Below are positions 1-7,087 of a stretch of DNA of 8,727 nucleotides, in pieces. The notes beneath the pieces were generated by a model, which saw only the letters and a list, made by a program, of their open reading frames with translations, was not told where the DNA came from and did no database searches. The stretch's first letter is position 1. Each line of letters opens with the position of its first letter. This DNA is from a bacterium (GTDB lineage Bacteria; Blakebacterota; Blakebacteria; Blakebacterales; Blakebacteraceae), in assembly GCA_025774205.1 (NCBI GenBank), contig JALGWK010000110.1:1-8727 (forward strand). Reading direction: 5' to 3'. The position numbers and the translations under genes are program-made.

Positions 1-113
1 TCAGTACACAACATCCGGAACCCGCCGCTATCATGACAGTAGAAGGCACAGTATCTCCTGCCCGTCGAGCGTCGCCCGGTACTGCCCAGCCGAAGACCCA
101 CACACGGGATCTC

Positions 114-410
114 ATGATGAAGACTTCTTGTTGTTTCGGTCATTTTCTCCGTGCCGGTCTCTTTCTCCTCATCGGTATACTCATGCTGGGAGCCTGTTCC
201 AATTCCTCCCCGGAGGAGCACTCCTTCCGGGAGGTTTTAACCGACGGCATCATGGTGGCCGAGAATCGGGGCGGACCCCGGTTCGACGGCGAACTCTTCC
301 GGTACGAACCGGTCGTCACCCTGCGTCAGGACGAGGAAGAACCCGGATCGCTCATCTATCCGAGCAGTTCCTTCATCCGTACCGTCAGGTGGCCGGTATT
401 ATCTGAATGA
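114..410 (+). CDS. 6-bladed beta-propeller lipoprotein, N-terminal fragment (frameshifted)
   Basis: This is the front part of an exported lipoprotein whose remainder lies in another frame at 433-1365. From the ATG at 114 the protein begins with MMK, then a hydrophobic stretch, and a lipobox LGAC with the lipidated Cys at residue 28 (codon 195-197), so it should be processed by signal peptidase II and anchored to a membrane. An in-frame ATG at 33 would put 27 polar residues before the signal peptide, so 114 (or 117, which has GGGA at 106-109 at good spacing) is preferred. The frame is coherent up to about residue 90 (YPSSSFIRT) and then gives unrelated residues to the stop at 408-410. Just past the break, the +1 frame reads GGRYYLNDSGGARIAVFGP, the expected continuation of a propeller blade. 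Removing one base near 380-395 gives a 416-aa protein. Export is seen directly; the family comes from the second fragment. Confidence 0.75.
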   Translation: MMKTSCCFGHFLRAGLFLLIGILMLGACSNSSPEEHSFREVLTDGIMVAENRGGPRFDGELFRYEPVVTLRQDEEEPGSLIYPSSSFIRTVRWPVLSE

Positions 411-432
411 CAGCGGAGGAGCGCGGATCGCC

Positions 433-1365
433 GTGTTCGGACCTGAGGGCGGATATGAGCGCTCTCTCGGACGCAGGGGACAGGGTCCCGGTGAGTTCAT
501 GGTGTCCGAACTGGTCGATCTCTCCGACGGCGTTCTGACTAGTGTCGATTACAACCTGCACCGCGTGACCCGGTTCCGGACCGATGGTGAACTGCTGGAA
601 ATCATCACCGGACGGGATCGATATCGGGTCGGTTCGGACATCTTCTGCCGGCTCGACCACCGATCCAGATATGATGACAGCGGACATCTCTGGATGGGAG
701 CCGGATTCCTGGCCACGACTGCTGCCGGGGATACCATCGGAAACGCCACGATGCCCGAGGTCAGGATCCACTACGAATTCGATACCCCGGGGCACGGCAA
801 GGGAGGGAAGAGCCGTCCGCCCCTCCCCTACACCGATCGACCGTTCGGGATGCTCATGTCCGACGGTAGTGTCCTGCTGACCGATGGAGTCGAGCCCTTG
901 CTTCTCTGGTATCAGCCGGATGGTTCCCTGCGGAAGCGTTTTGAACTGGGGATCCCCGCCCGACCGGTTATGGAACGGGAGAGGGACCGCTTCATCCGAG
1001 ACCTCGACGAGCAGTTCCAGGCTGCCGATGACAACCAGAAGGTCTACCTGGGCTGGATGAAGGACGCGGTGATCTTCCCTGAATTCAGAACCCTCTGGAA
1101 TCATATCACGGTCGATGATGCCGACTTCATCTGGCTGGAGGGATCCGAGATGGATTTCGAGCGGAACGATCGGGGAGGCGGCTGTACATACCATCTGCTC
1201 AGTCCGGAGGGGGAATACCTGGGAACCACCCTGGCTCCGGGAGTCGGACGGATCACCCGCGGGTATTTCATGGGCGAGGTCACCGATCCCGAAACCGGTC
1301 TGGTTGAGTACGCTGTCTGGCGCCTGAATCCGCGGACAGAAGGATTTGTCTATCCCGGCGGCTGA
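433..1365 (+). CDS. 6-bladed beta-propeller protein, main C-terminal fragment of the gene starting at 114
   Basis: This is the body of the broken lipoprotein. The nominal start is a GTG at 433, but coherent sequence in this frame extends back to about 390 (RYYLNDSGGARIAV), so 433 is very unlikely to be the natural start, and no ribosome binding site fits it. The opening IAVFGPEGGYERSLGRRGQGPGEF pattern, split across the start, is the signature of the 6-bladed beta-propeller family: a strand, a 'dG' turn, then 'iGr.GqGPGEF'. Further blade-like pieces follow, such as VTRFRTDGELLEI, LLWYQPDGSLRKRFELG and YHLLSPEGEYLGTT. These proteins sit outside the cytoplasm and are thought to bind ligands or partners; no catalytic residues are evident. 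The stop is TGA at 1363-1365, followed by a hairpin. The family assignment is good; the substrate and role are unknown. If the frameshift is real the gene is probably dead, and if it is a sequencing error the gene is intact. Confidence 0.8.
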   Translation: MFGPEGGYERSLGRRGQGPGEFMVSELVDLSDGVLTSVDYNLHRVTRFRTDGELLEIITGRDRYRVGSDIFCRLDHRSRYDDSGHLWMGAGFLATTAAGDTIGNATMPEVRIHYEFDTPGHGKGGKSRPPLPYTDRPFGMLMSDGSVLLTDGVEPLLLWYQPDGSLRKRFELGIPARPVMERERDRFIRDLDEQFQAADDNQKVYLGWMKDAVIFPEFRTLWNHITVDDADFIWLEGSEMDFERNDRGGGCTYHLLSPEGEYLGTTLAPGVGRITRGYFMGEVTDPETGLVEYAVWRLNPRTEGFVYPGG

Positions 1366-1401
1366 ACTCGTGCCCTGTCACGCAACAACCGTCGCATTCG
1401 A

Positions 1402-1431
1402 GCGGCGCCGTATCACGGCCGGCCGCGCTTT
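1402..1431 (+). terminator. probable terminator of the beta-propeller gene
   Basis: The stem has an outer part 1402-1406/1422-1426 (GCGGC/GCCGC) and an inner part 1407-1411/1415-1419 (GCCGT/ACGGC), with a 3-base ATC loop and a 2-base bulge on the right arm. GCTTTCTG follows, so the T-run is short. It lies 37 bases after the stop codon, the right place for an intrinsic terminator, but the weak T-tract lowers confidence. Confidence 0.4.
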
Positions 1432-1456
1432 CTGCTCCAATTTATTCCCCAAAAAA

Positions 1457-1470
1457 TGTGGAATTCCACA
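1457..1470. promoter_or_regulatory. perfect 14-bp palindrome, candidate activator (UAS) site
   Basis: TGTGGAATTCCACA is an exact inverted repeat with no spacer, directly preceded by six A residues (1451-1456). It is too short and loopless to act as a terminator, and has the look of an operator for a dimeric helix-turn-helix protein. Its centre is about 176 bp upstream of the start point predicted for the sigma-54 promoter at 1614-1629, within the usual distance for enhancer sites of sigma-54 activators (bEBPs). I saw only one copy in the window. The palindrome is observed; its role as a UAS is inferred from position. Confidence 0.45.
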
Positions 1471-1548
1471 CTTTCTCTGAGCTGATGATACTGATCCGTG
1501 CGCAGATATGTCTACCCGGGTAATACTCGATCTTCCTGTTATCATTTT

Positions 1549-1561
1549 CAAAGTGTTGATT
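1549..1561 (-). promoter_or_regulatory. candidate IHF (DNA-bending) site
   Basis: Read on the minus strand, AATCAACACTTTG fits the IHF consensus WATCAANNNNTTR at every defined position. It lies between the palindrome (1457-1470) and the -24/-12 promoter (1614-1629), around -85 relative to the predicted start. In sigma-54 control regions, IHF bends the DNA there so that the distant activator can touch the polymerase. The match and its position are seen in the sequence; whether this organism has IHF, or uses an HU-like protein instead, is unknown. Confidence 0.45.
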
Positions 1562-1613
1562 GACAACGGCTTACTCGAATTCAGGCAGCCCCTTATCCCG
1601 TCTGTCCATTTTC

Positions 1614-1629
1614 TGGCATGAACCTTGCA
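1614..1629 (+). promoter_or_regulatory. sigma-54 (RpoN) -24/-12 promoter
   Basis: TGGCATGAACCTTGCA, preceded by C, agrees with the sigma-54 consensus YTGGCACGRNNNTTGCW at all fixed positions but one (T for C at 1619). The invariant GG (1615-1616) and GC (1627-1628) are separated by exactly 10 bases, as the sigma factor requires. Transcription should start near 1640, giving a leader of about 53 bases before the ATG at 1693, with the Shine-Dalgarno sequence at 1681-1686. Sigma-54 promoters are silent without an ATP-driven activator, so the downstream lipoprotein is probably made only under a specific signal. Confidence 0.7.
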
Positions 1630-1692
1630 AGAATATCAGTAAAACAACCATGCCTGTCATCTATCGACGCTCCACACCCAGGGAGATGACCG

Positions 1693-2301
1693 ATGAGGAG
1701 ACTACTCGCCGCCGCTGCCGCCCTTCTGCTTACCCTTACCGCCTGTGAAACTAGCACGATCGTCGGTTTCGATCCCGCTGATGCCCCGTCCTACATCTCC
1801 ATCGTCATCGGCTTGACAGCCGGCGAGGTCCTCGATCCGGGAGATGATGAAGATATCGGTCAGGTCCTCGGGGAGAAATGGGCCGAACAGGAGCGTGAGA
1901 ACCGCCTGGAAGATTCGGTACTCAAGGCTGAGAAAATAGCCCTCATGCTGCCTGACCTGATCGACATATCCATTTCCAACATCTCATTCGATAATGAAGA
2001 CACCAGTCGACCATCACTCTGGGATGATGGCTGTGGCGGGTACATGGCTACCATGCTGGACGCTCTTGAGAATGCAGGCCTCGACTACCGGATCCAGGGA
2101 CAGACCACTTCCTGCGAGGAAGCCTTTGTCATCCTTATGCCCAGCGGCCGGGAGGTTCTGGCCAACGTCAGAGTAATGGAGTACTACCTGGTACTCGTTA
2201 AGCCGGTCCCTCCGGATGACCAGAAAGATGCAGTTGTCGCTCCGTCCCATGAGCCTCGTTACGATCCACCCACCACCCGCGAAAAACGGGCCGGTGGGTA
2301 G
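1693..2301 (+). CDS. small lipoprotein of unknown family, apparently sigma-54-controlled
   Basis: This gene encodes a 202-aa exported lipoprotein that I do not recognise. The start is firm: GGGAGA at 1681-1686 lies six bases before the ATG, and the protein opens with MRRLL, an Ala/Leu-rich core and a lipobox LTAC with Cys18. The mature part has a hydrophobic stretch (YISIVIGLTAGEV, 34-46), a charged probably helical segment (about 57-82, EKWAEQERENRLEDS), then a mixed alpha/beta region with two cysteines (C114 and C141) that could form a disulfide. The last 30 or so residues are rich in Pro, Lys, Arg and Asp and look disordered. It has no catalytic motif and no transmembrane span besides the signal. 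The gene stands alone: its own sigma-54 promoter is upstream and the next gene is convergent. It may be an envelope-stress, surface or assembly lipoprotein, but nothing in the sequence decides this. Confidence 0.8.
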   Translation: MRRLLAAAAALLLTLTACETSTIVGFDPADAPSYISIVIGLTAGEVLDPGDDEDIGQVLGEKWAEQERENRLEDSVLKAEKIALMLPDLIDISISNISFDNEDTSRPSLWDDGCGGYMATMLDALENAGLDYRIQGQTTSCEEAFVILMPSGREVLANVRVMEYYLVLVKPVPPDDQKDAVVAPSHEPRYDPPTTREKRAGG

Positions 2302-2328
2302 CCGTGAGGGTGATGAAGTTCTACTATC

Positions 2329-2348
2329 GGCTGCCGCCGACCGCAGCC
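2329..2348. terminator. weak hairpin between convergent genes
   Basis: GGCTGC (2329-2334) and GCAGCC (2343-2348) form a 6-bp stem with an 8-base loop in the 81-bp gap between the convergent lipoprotein and permease genes. No T-run follows on either strand, so any terminator role is only suggested by position. Confidence 0.2.
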
Positions 2349-2382
2349 TCGGAATCGGCTTCCCCTGACCCTCGTCGTACCG

Positions 2383-4785
2383 TCATTCCGTCCGCAGAGC
2401 CTCGATGGGATCCACCCTCGAGGCGCGAAAAGCCGGCAGGAAGCAGGCCAGGAGGGTGATCACCAGCAGGGCTGCCGCCGCTCCGAGATAACTGGCGATA
2501 TCCACCAGCTCGACCCCGAAGACGAGATCGCGCAGGGGGCGGGTTCCGAGGAACGCCGATCCGACACCGACAACGAGGCCGATTCCGACCAGGAGGAGGC
2601 CTCGTTTCACGATCATCCTGATCAGTTCGTTCTCGGTGGCGCCCAGCGCCTTGCGAATACCGATCTCGTTGGTGCGCTGACTCACGTAGTAGGCCAGCAC
2701 CCCGTAGAGACCGATAGCCGTCAGGAGGAGCGCGATCAGCGAGAAGAGGCTGAGTGAAGAGGTGATGATCCGGTAATCGGCGAGTGATTCATCCACGACC
2801 GTGGACATCACGGCCGCATTCACGAAGAGCGCGTTCTGATCCTTCTCACTGATTATTTCCCTGACCGGCGCGACAAGACCTGCAGGATCACCAACGGTCC
2901 GGATCGCGATCTCCATCACCGGCCTGGGATTCTGGGAGAGGGCCATGTACATGGTGCGATACGGTTCGGCGGTCACGCTCCACATCATAACATCATTCAC
3001 CACGCCGATCACTTCATGGGTCACCTGCTCTCCCATATCCACGACCAGGGGCTGCCCGATCGGATTCTGATCGGGGAAGAAGGTATCCACCATCTCCTGG
3101 CTGATGATGATCACCCGGGGGGTACTGGCGGAATCGGTTTCTTTGAAATCACGCCCCATCTGCATCGTGATCCCCATCGTTTCGAAATAGTCGGGCGCGG
3201 TAACGCGGAAATACGCCGAGCGCGTTTCCTGGGAAGAGGCCGGCGGATCGTCGGGCCTCCAGACGTAAATATCATTTCCTGAATTCACGATCGGTAACTG
3301 ACTGCAGAAACTGACCGATGATACTCCGGATCGGGCTTCGATCTCTTCGGCCAGCGAGTTGAAGAAGAGGGTCATCTGAGCCGGATCGGCATAATCCTCC
3401 GGTGCAAGTTCGACCTCACCCACCAGCAGATCGTCGGGTTGGAATCCCAGATCCCTGCCGGCCTGCTGGCCAAGACTGCGGATGAGCAGACCGGCCCCGA
3501 TAAGGAGCATGATGGAGAGAGCCACCTGGGCGACCACCATGCCGTTGCGCAGCTTCGACCCACTGCTCCCTTCGGTTGTCCGAACCCCGCTCTTCAACTG
3601 ATTGGTGATACCTGCTGTCGTGCTCCGCAGGGCCGGTACGATCCCGAAGATGAGCCCGGTGAGGAGGGAGACACCGACCGCGAACAGAAGAACAGCGCCA
3701 TCGATAGCGGGTTCACTGATGCCGATCGAACCCATCGGCAGCAGCTGCAGGATCAGGACCTGGAAGAGGTAGGCGAAGAGTATCCCCACTCCACCGGCCA
3801 CGATCGCCGACAGCATGCTCTCGGTAAGAAGCTGTCCGACCAGCCGTTTCCGTCCGGCACCCAGGGCGGAACGCACAGCCAGTTCAGGGAGACGCGCCTG
3901 CCCTTTCGCCAGCAGGAGTCCCGCCACGTTGCCGCAGGCGATGAGCAGGACCAGCAGGACTGTTCCCATGAGCAGCAGGAGACTGGTCCGCACATCTTCC
4001 ACCATGTAATCGTGCAGGCCGACGATCCGGATGCCCTTGCCCTCGTTCGACTCCGGATATTCCTGGCCCAGCCGGGCGGCGATGATATCCAGGTCGGACT
4101 GAGCCTGTTCGAGGGTAATCCCGTTATCCATGCGACCGAGGACGATCAGATTGTGCCAGCGTCTGGCGTTGAGCAGCGGTCCCTCCCGGAAGGTGAGCAC
4201 CCACGCGTCACCCTCGAAAAGGAACCTGAAATCCTCGGGCAGCACCCCGATGATCGTGTAGGGAGCTCCCATGACGGTCACCGAGCTGCCAAGGGCGGCG
4301 GGGTCGCCTCCATATCGCCGCTGCCAGTAGCCATTGCTGATCACCACGACATTGGCGCGCTCCGCGGTGGCTTCCTCCTCGGCGAAGAAACGGCCGGCTC
4401 CCGGTTCGACACCGAGGGTGCTGAAGAGGTTCCAGGTCGAGATCACGATGCTGATCCGCTCCCGCTCTTCACCGCTCACGATCGTCATGTCACTGGTAAA
4501 GCCGGAACAGGCCGCGAGGGATTCAAATGACCGGTTCTGTTCCTCGAAATCGAGATAGTCGTAGCCGGAGACAGGTCCCTGCAGGTTGCCGTCCCGTGTT
4601 TTCCGTCCCAGGACCAGTTCCCCGGAGTCCTCGAAAGGCAGCGATCTGAAGAGGGCGGCGTTGATGGTGCTGAACATCGCGGTGTTGGCGCCGATCCCGA
4701 TCGCAAGAGTGAGGATGACGACGATAGTGATGGCCGGGTTTCGGGCCATCTGACGGAGGGCGATCCGAAGATCGTTCAACCACAT
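2383..4785 (-). CDS. ADOP-family ABC transporter permease (duplicated MacB/FtsX type)
   Basis: This is an 800-aa inner-membrane permease of the ADOP type (acidobacterial duplicated orphan permease), in which two MacB-like halves are fused. Half one: the N-terminal motif RQMARNPAITIVVILTLAIG with membrane segment about 19-43, a periplasmic MacB core (about 45-260), then an FtsX domain with spans near 268-292, 323-345 and 362-388. Half two: a span at 416-436, a second periplasmic core (about 440-665), then spans near 674-698, 727-748 and 765-786. The family motifs PELAVRSALGA (300-310) and NEIGIRKALGA (706-716) appear once in each half, and the protein ends in VDPIEALRTE. Length and order are normal and the frame is intact. 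The start is supported by AGGGAG seven bases before the ATG. No ATPase gene is adjacent, as usual for ADOPs; the substrate cannot be read from sequence. MacB relatives move lipoproteins, peptides or macrolides, or transmit force. Confidence 0.93.
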   Translation of the reverse strand: MWLNDLRIALRQMARNPAITIVVILTLAIGIGANTAMFSTINAALFRSLPFEDSGELVLGRKTRDGNLQGPVSGYDYLDFEEQNRSFESLAACSGFTSDMTIVSGEERERISIVISTWNLFSTLGVEPGAGRFFAEEEATAERANVVVISNGYWQRRYGGDPAALGSSVTVMGAPYTIIGVLPEDFRFLFEGDAWVLTFREGPLLNARRWHNLIVLGRMDNGITLEQAQSDLDIIAARLGQEYPESNEGKGIRIVGLHDYMVEDVRTSLLLLMGTVLLVLLIACGNVAGLLLAKGQARLPELAVRSALGAGRKRLVGQLLTESMLSAIVAGGVGILFAYLFQVLILQLLPMGSIGISEPAIDGAVLLFAVGVSLLTGLIFGIVPALRSTTAGITNQLKSGVRTTEGSSGSKLRNGMVVAQVALSIMLLIGAGLLIRSLGQQAGRDLGFQPDDLLVGEVELAPEDYADPAQMTLFFNSLAEEIEARSGVSSVSFCSQLPIVNSGNDIYVWRPDDPPASSQETRSAYFRVTAPDYFETMGITMQMGRDFKETDSASTPRVIIISQEMVDTFFPDQNPIGQPLVVDMGEQVTHEVIGVVNDVMMWSVTAEPYRTMYMALSQNPRPVMEIAIRTVGDPAGLVAPVREIISEKDQNALFVNAAVMSTVVDESLADYRIITSSLSLFSLIALLLTAIGLYGVLAYYVSQRTNEIGIRKALGATENELIRMIVKRGLLLVGIGLVVGVGSAFLGTRPLRDLVFGVELVDIASYLGAAAALLVITLLACFLPAFRASRVDPIEALRTE

Positions 4786-4914
4786 GGGGATGCTCCCTGT
4801 ATGAATCCGGCAGTTCGATCGATTCGGGCGGGGCGATAACGTCGATCACCATGTTCATACGAGAGAGGCCGGGGAAAAGTTGATGAGGAATTACCGGCGG
4901 GCCTGAAAATAGTG

Positions 4915-4946
4915 AAGCCCGGCGCTCTGCGGCCGACGCCGGGCTT
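4915..4946 (-). terminator. hairpin 1 of 3, probable terminator of the VIT/VWA gene
   Basis: AAGCCCGGCG (4915-4924) pairs perfectly with CGCCGGGCTT (4937-4946) around a 12-base loop. Read on the minus strand it is followed by CACTATTTTC, a broken T-run, about 140 bases after the VIT/VWA stop codon. It is the strongest terminator candidate in the 301-bp gap and would separate that gene from the downstream permease. Confidence 0.45.
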
Positions 4947-4949
4947 CTT

Positions 4950-4971
4950 GGGCCGGGTGAGTACCCGGCCC
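4950..4971. repeat. hairpin 2 of 3 in the gap between permease and VIT/VWA genes
   Basis: GGGCCGGGT (4950-4958) and ACCCGGCCC (4963-4971) form a perfect 9-bp, very GC-rich stem with a tight GAGT loop. It starts three bases after hairpin 1. It shares the CCCGG/CCGGG core with hairpin 1, so arms of the two could also pair with each other. No T-run is attached. Confidence 0.5.
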
Positions 4972-4972
4972 C

Positions 4973-5001
4973 GGGGTGGAGGCGTTTCGGAACTCCACCC
5001 C
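4973..5001. repeat. hairpin 3 of 3 in the gap between permease and VIT/VWA genes
   Basis: GGGGTGGAG (4973-4981) and CTCCACCCC (4993-5001) form a perfect 9-bp stem with an 11-base loop, starting one base after hairpin 2. On the minus strand it is the first of the three to be transcribed after the VIT/VWA stop. The rest of the 301-bp gap shows no gene; the 5' leader of the permease gene (from about 4870 to 4786) has no promoter I can defend. Confidence 0.5.
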
Positions 5002-5086
5002 TTCGCCGGTTGGACGCACCGCAGAAACTCTCCGTTCACAATCCCGACGATTCATTCACCTGCCGGGATCGATCGCCCGATGGATC

Positions 5087-7087
5087 TCAGCTCGCACCCT
5101 CGGGAAGGATGAGACGGTACGCCTGATCTCCCAGCTGGACCTCGACCTGTTCGCCGAGCGCAACGTATTGGCCCAACGACTCATGCAGGTCGAGCAGCCT
5201 TATGAACTCCCGGCTGCCGATTTCGACTTCGATGATCCGGGTTTCCGCCTTGATCGACTGATCGCGCCAGATCTGCTTCTCCCGGTCGAGCTGGAAGGTC
5301 CTCTCCCCCACCCGCTGAACACTGAGGAAGTCGAGCCGGTTGATCAGACTCGAGGTCTGCAGTTCCTGCTCGGCCACGCTCAGGGAGACGTCGCCGACAC
5401 CGGTCTGCTGCCGCGCCCCGGCCCTGCCTCCGTACACGGACGTCTCACGTGCCCGAACCTGCGCGAGCGCCTCATTCGCCATCCGCGCCGACGCCACATC
5501 CCGCTGGATCATCCGTCTGGCTTCTGTCGAGGGAGCCGCTACGGCCATCCGCTCCATCTCATCGAGGTCGTACATGTGCTCTTCGATCACGAGGTAGGCG
5601 GTGAAGGGAGTCACGATCCCGTAGGTCTCCCCCAGGTGCACCACCTCATCCTTCAGTTCGTCAGACTCGCCGTGGAGGCGGATCTGTTCGAGAAGGAAAC
5701 CCACCTTCCGCTGGGCCCACATCGGCGCCAGGAAGGCGGTCTCCGATTCGCGACGCGGGAGGGTGACCTGATGCCGGATTCGCTGTTCCCTGCCGTCTGC
5801 CCGGCCGGTCAGTCTCACCTCCGCCCGTCCGCTGCCCCGGTATCGTCCCATCACGGTGATCTCGGCACCTTCGAAGAGATCAGGGAGCCGGGCCGGAACG
5901 AGATCCCAGGTTTCGGCGCCGACGACTTCGATGGCCAGATCGGCCAGGACCGGGGTGCTGATCCTGCTGAAAAAGGCGCTGATCTTCACCTCCAGGTCCT
6001 CCATCGGTTCGACGTAGGCTGAGTGACCCCCGTGTTCGGTGGCCAGGCGATCGAGCAGGAACGAATTCACATCATACCCGACACCCCAGGTGAAGAGCCG
6101 TACTGATCGCGGCAGCCCCTCGCTCGCCTGCTCGAGGAGCGCATCGGGTTCGGTCTCGCCCACCGTGGGAAGACCGTCGGTGAGGAACACAACATAGGTG
6201 AGGTGAGAGCCGTCACCGTTCTCCTCGACCGATTCGGAAGCGAAATCGAGCGAAGCGGTGAGCGCCCCTTCGATATTCGTTCCACCCTCGGCAGCGAGCT
6301 GCCTGATGTATTCCCGGGCTTCCTTGTAGGTCACCAGCGCGAAACGATCGCGCCCACCGAGAGTGCTCAATCCGAAGTCGAGCGCTTCGATTGCCTGTTC
6401 AAGCTTGCGGTCCCCCCGCATCGATCCGGAAGTGTCGAGAACAAAGATGACATCGCGCGGCAGACCTTCCCGGCGACTGACACTTCCCGGGGTTATCGTC
6501 AGCAGGAAATAACCGTCTTCACCGGGTGGTCGATGGGTCAGCATGCCCATCCCGATCTCCTGTTGCTCACCTGTCCCATAATAGAGGGTGAATCCCTCAC
6601 GGCTCTGGAGCCGCCCCTCGGCGGAGAACTCCGCCCGGGACCCTTCCTCCAGATGTTCGACGCTGAGAGCATGGGTGGGTGAATAGATCGAACGGATCGG
6701 TCGGTCATCACGGATGGTGCCCTCGACCACGAACGAGGTGCTTCTCCTCCGCTGTTGCCCCTCCTGCCCGGGTTGGGTTCTCCTGACCTGACCCGTCTGC
6801 CGGTCGAGTGTCGGTACTATTCCCGGTTCCCGCAAAGCGATCATATCGGGCGGGGCTGTCATGGTGCCCTGTCCGGTGAGATAGCGGAAAACCCGGAAAT
6901 CCCCTTCCTTCGGAAGGATCTGGGCATAGGAGAGGGTCAGGGTGCGTTCCCCGCCCGGTTCGAAGGGGAAGATACGGGCCTGGAATACCCGGTTGTTGAT
7001 CCATTCGAGCAGCGCCGGGTCCCGGATCCGTCGTACGATGTCGAGATAGATAGATGTTCCTGGCCTCTTCCCGGTCGAGTACTTCAC
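5087..7087 (-). CDS. VIT/VWA domain protein, main C-terminal fragment (frameshifted)
   Basis: This is most of an exported protein resembling inter-alpha-trypsin inhibitor heavy chains. The nominal start, a GTG at 7087, is an artefact: true homology in this frame begins at about 7055 with YLDIVRRIRDPALLEW, the second half of a VIT domain. In the repaired 768-aa protein, VIT spans about 42-165 and a von Willebrand A domain about 312-490. The metal-binding MIDAS set is complete: D320-T-S-G-S324, T372 (GGTNIEG) and D406 (TDGLPT), so it can probably bind a divalent metal and a protein ligand. A conserved tail segment, HLGETYGIVTPFTAYLV, follows the VWA domain, and a second region ends in RLILPEGAS. 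I see no C-terminal anchor, LPXTG or PEP-CTERM signal. The likely role is adhesion or protein binding outside the cytoplasm; the partner is unknown. Hairpins at 4915-5001 lie downstream. Confidence 0.85.
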   Translation of the reverse strand: MKYSTGKRPGTSIYLDIVRRIRDPALLEWINNRVFQARIFPFEPGGERTLTLSYAQILPKEGDFRVFRYLTGQGTMTAPPDMIALREPGIVPTLDRQTGQVRRTQPGQEGQQRRRSTSFVVEGTIRDDRPIRSIYSPTHALSVEHLEEGSRAEFSAEGRLQSREGFTLYYGTGEQQEIGMGMLTHRPPGEDGYFLLTITPGSVSRREGLPRDVIFVLDTSGSMRGDRKLEQAIEALDFGLSTLGGRDRFALVTYKEAREYIRQLAAEGGTNIEGALTASLDFASESVEENGDGSHLTYVVFLTDGLPTVGETEPDALLEQASEGLPRSVRLFTWGVGYDVNSFLLDRLATEHGGHSAYVEPMEDLEVKISAFFSRISTPVLADLAIEVVGAETWDLVPARLPDLFEGAEITVMGRYRGSGRAEVRLTGRADGREQRIRHQVTLPRRESETAFLAPMWAQRKVGFLLEQIRLHGESDELKDEVVHLGETYGIVTPFTAYLVIEEHMYDLDEMERMAVAAPSTEARRMIQRDVASARMANEALAQVRARETSVYGGRAGARQQTGVGDVSLSVAEQELQTSSLINRLDFLSVQRVGERTFQLDREKQIWRDQSIKAETRIIEVEIGSREFIRLLDLHESLGQYVALGEQVEVQLGDQAYRLILPEGAS
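7044..7055. repeat. (AGAT)3 tetranucleotide tract at the frameshift site
   Basis: Three perfect AGAT units on the + strand (ATCT in the coding direction) lie exactly where the VIT/VWA reading frame breaks. With two units the codons read N-I-Y-L-D-I-V, as the family expects; with three the frame shifts by one. This is the pattern left by slipped-strand replication. Confidence 0.85.

Noticed and set aside
33-113. Longer start for the first lipoprotein at ATG 33
   Set aside because: It would place 27 polar residues before the signal peptide and lacks a ribosome binding site.
385-1194. 269-aa open frame on the minus strand
   Set aside because: It lies opposite the beta-propeller gene, has no signal, domain or ribosome binding site, and is a by-product of GC-rich codon use.
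3439-4530. 363-aa open frame on the plus strand inside the permease gene
   Set aside because: The composition is rich in His, Gln, Asp and Gly without any domain, and the opposite strand is a clearly conserved ADOP permease.
4799-4860. Inverted repeat GTATGAA / TTCATAC upstream of the permease start
   Set aside because: Only 7 bp arms separated by 48 bp; too easily due to chance to call an operator.
4976-6022. 348-aa open frame on the plus strand opposite the VIT/VWA gene
   Set aside because: It begins within hairpin 3, has no recognisable motif, and the minus strand here carries conserved VWA and tail sequence.
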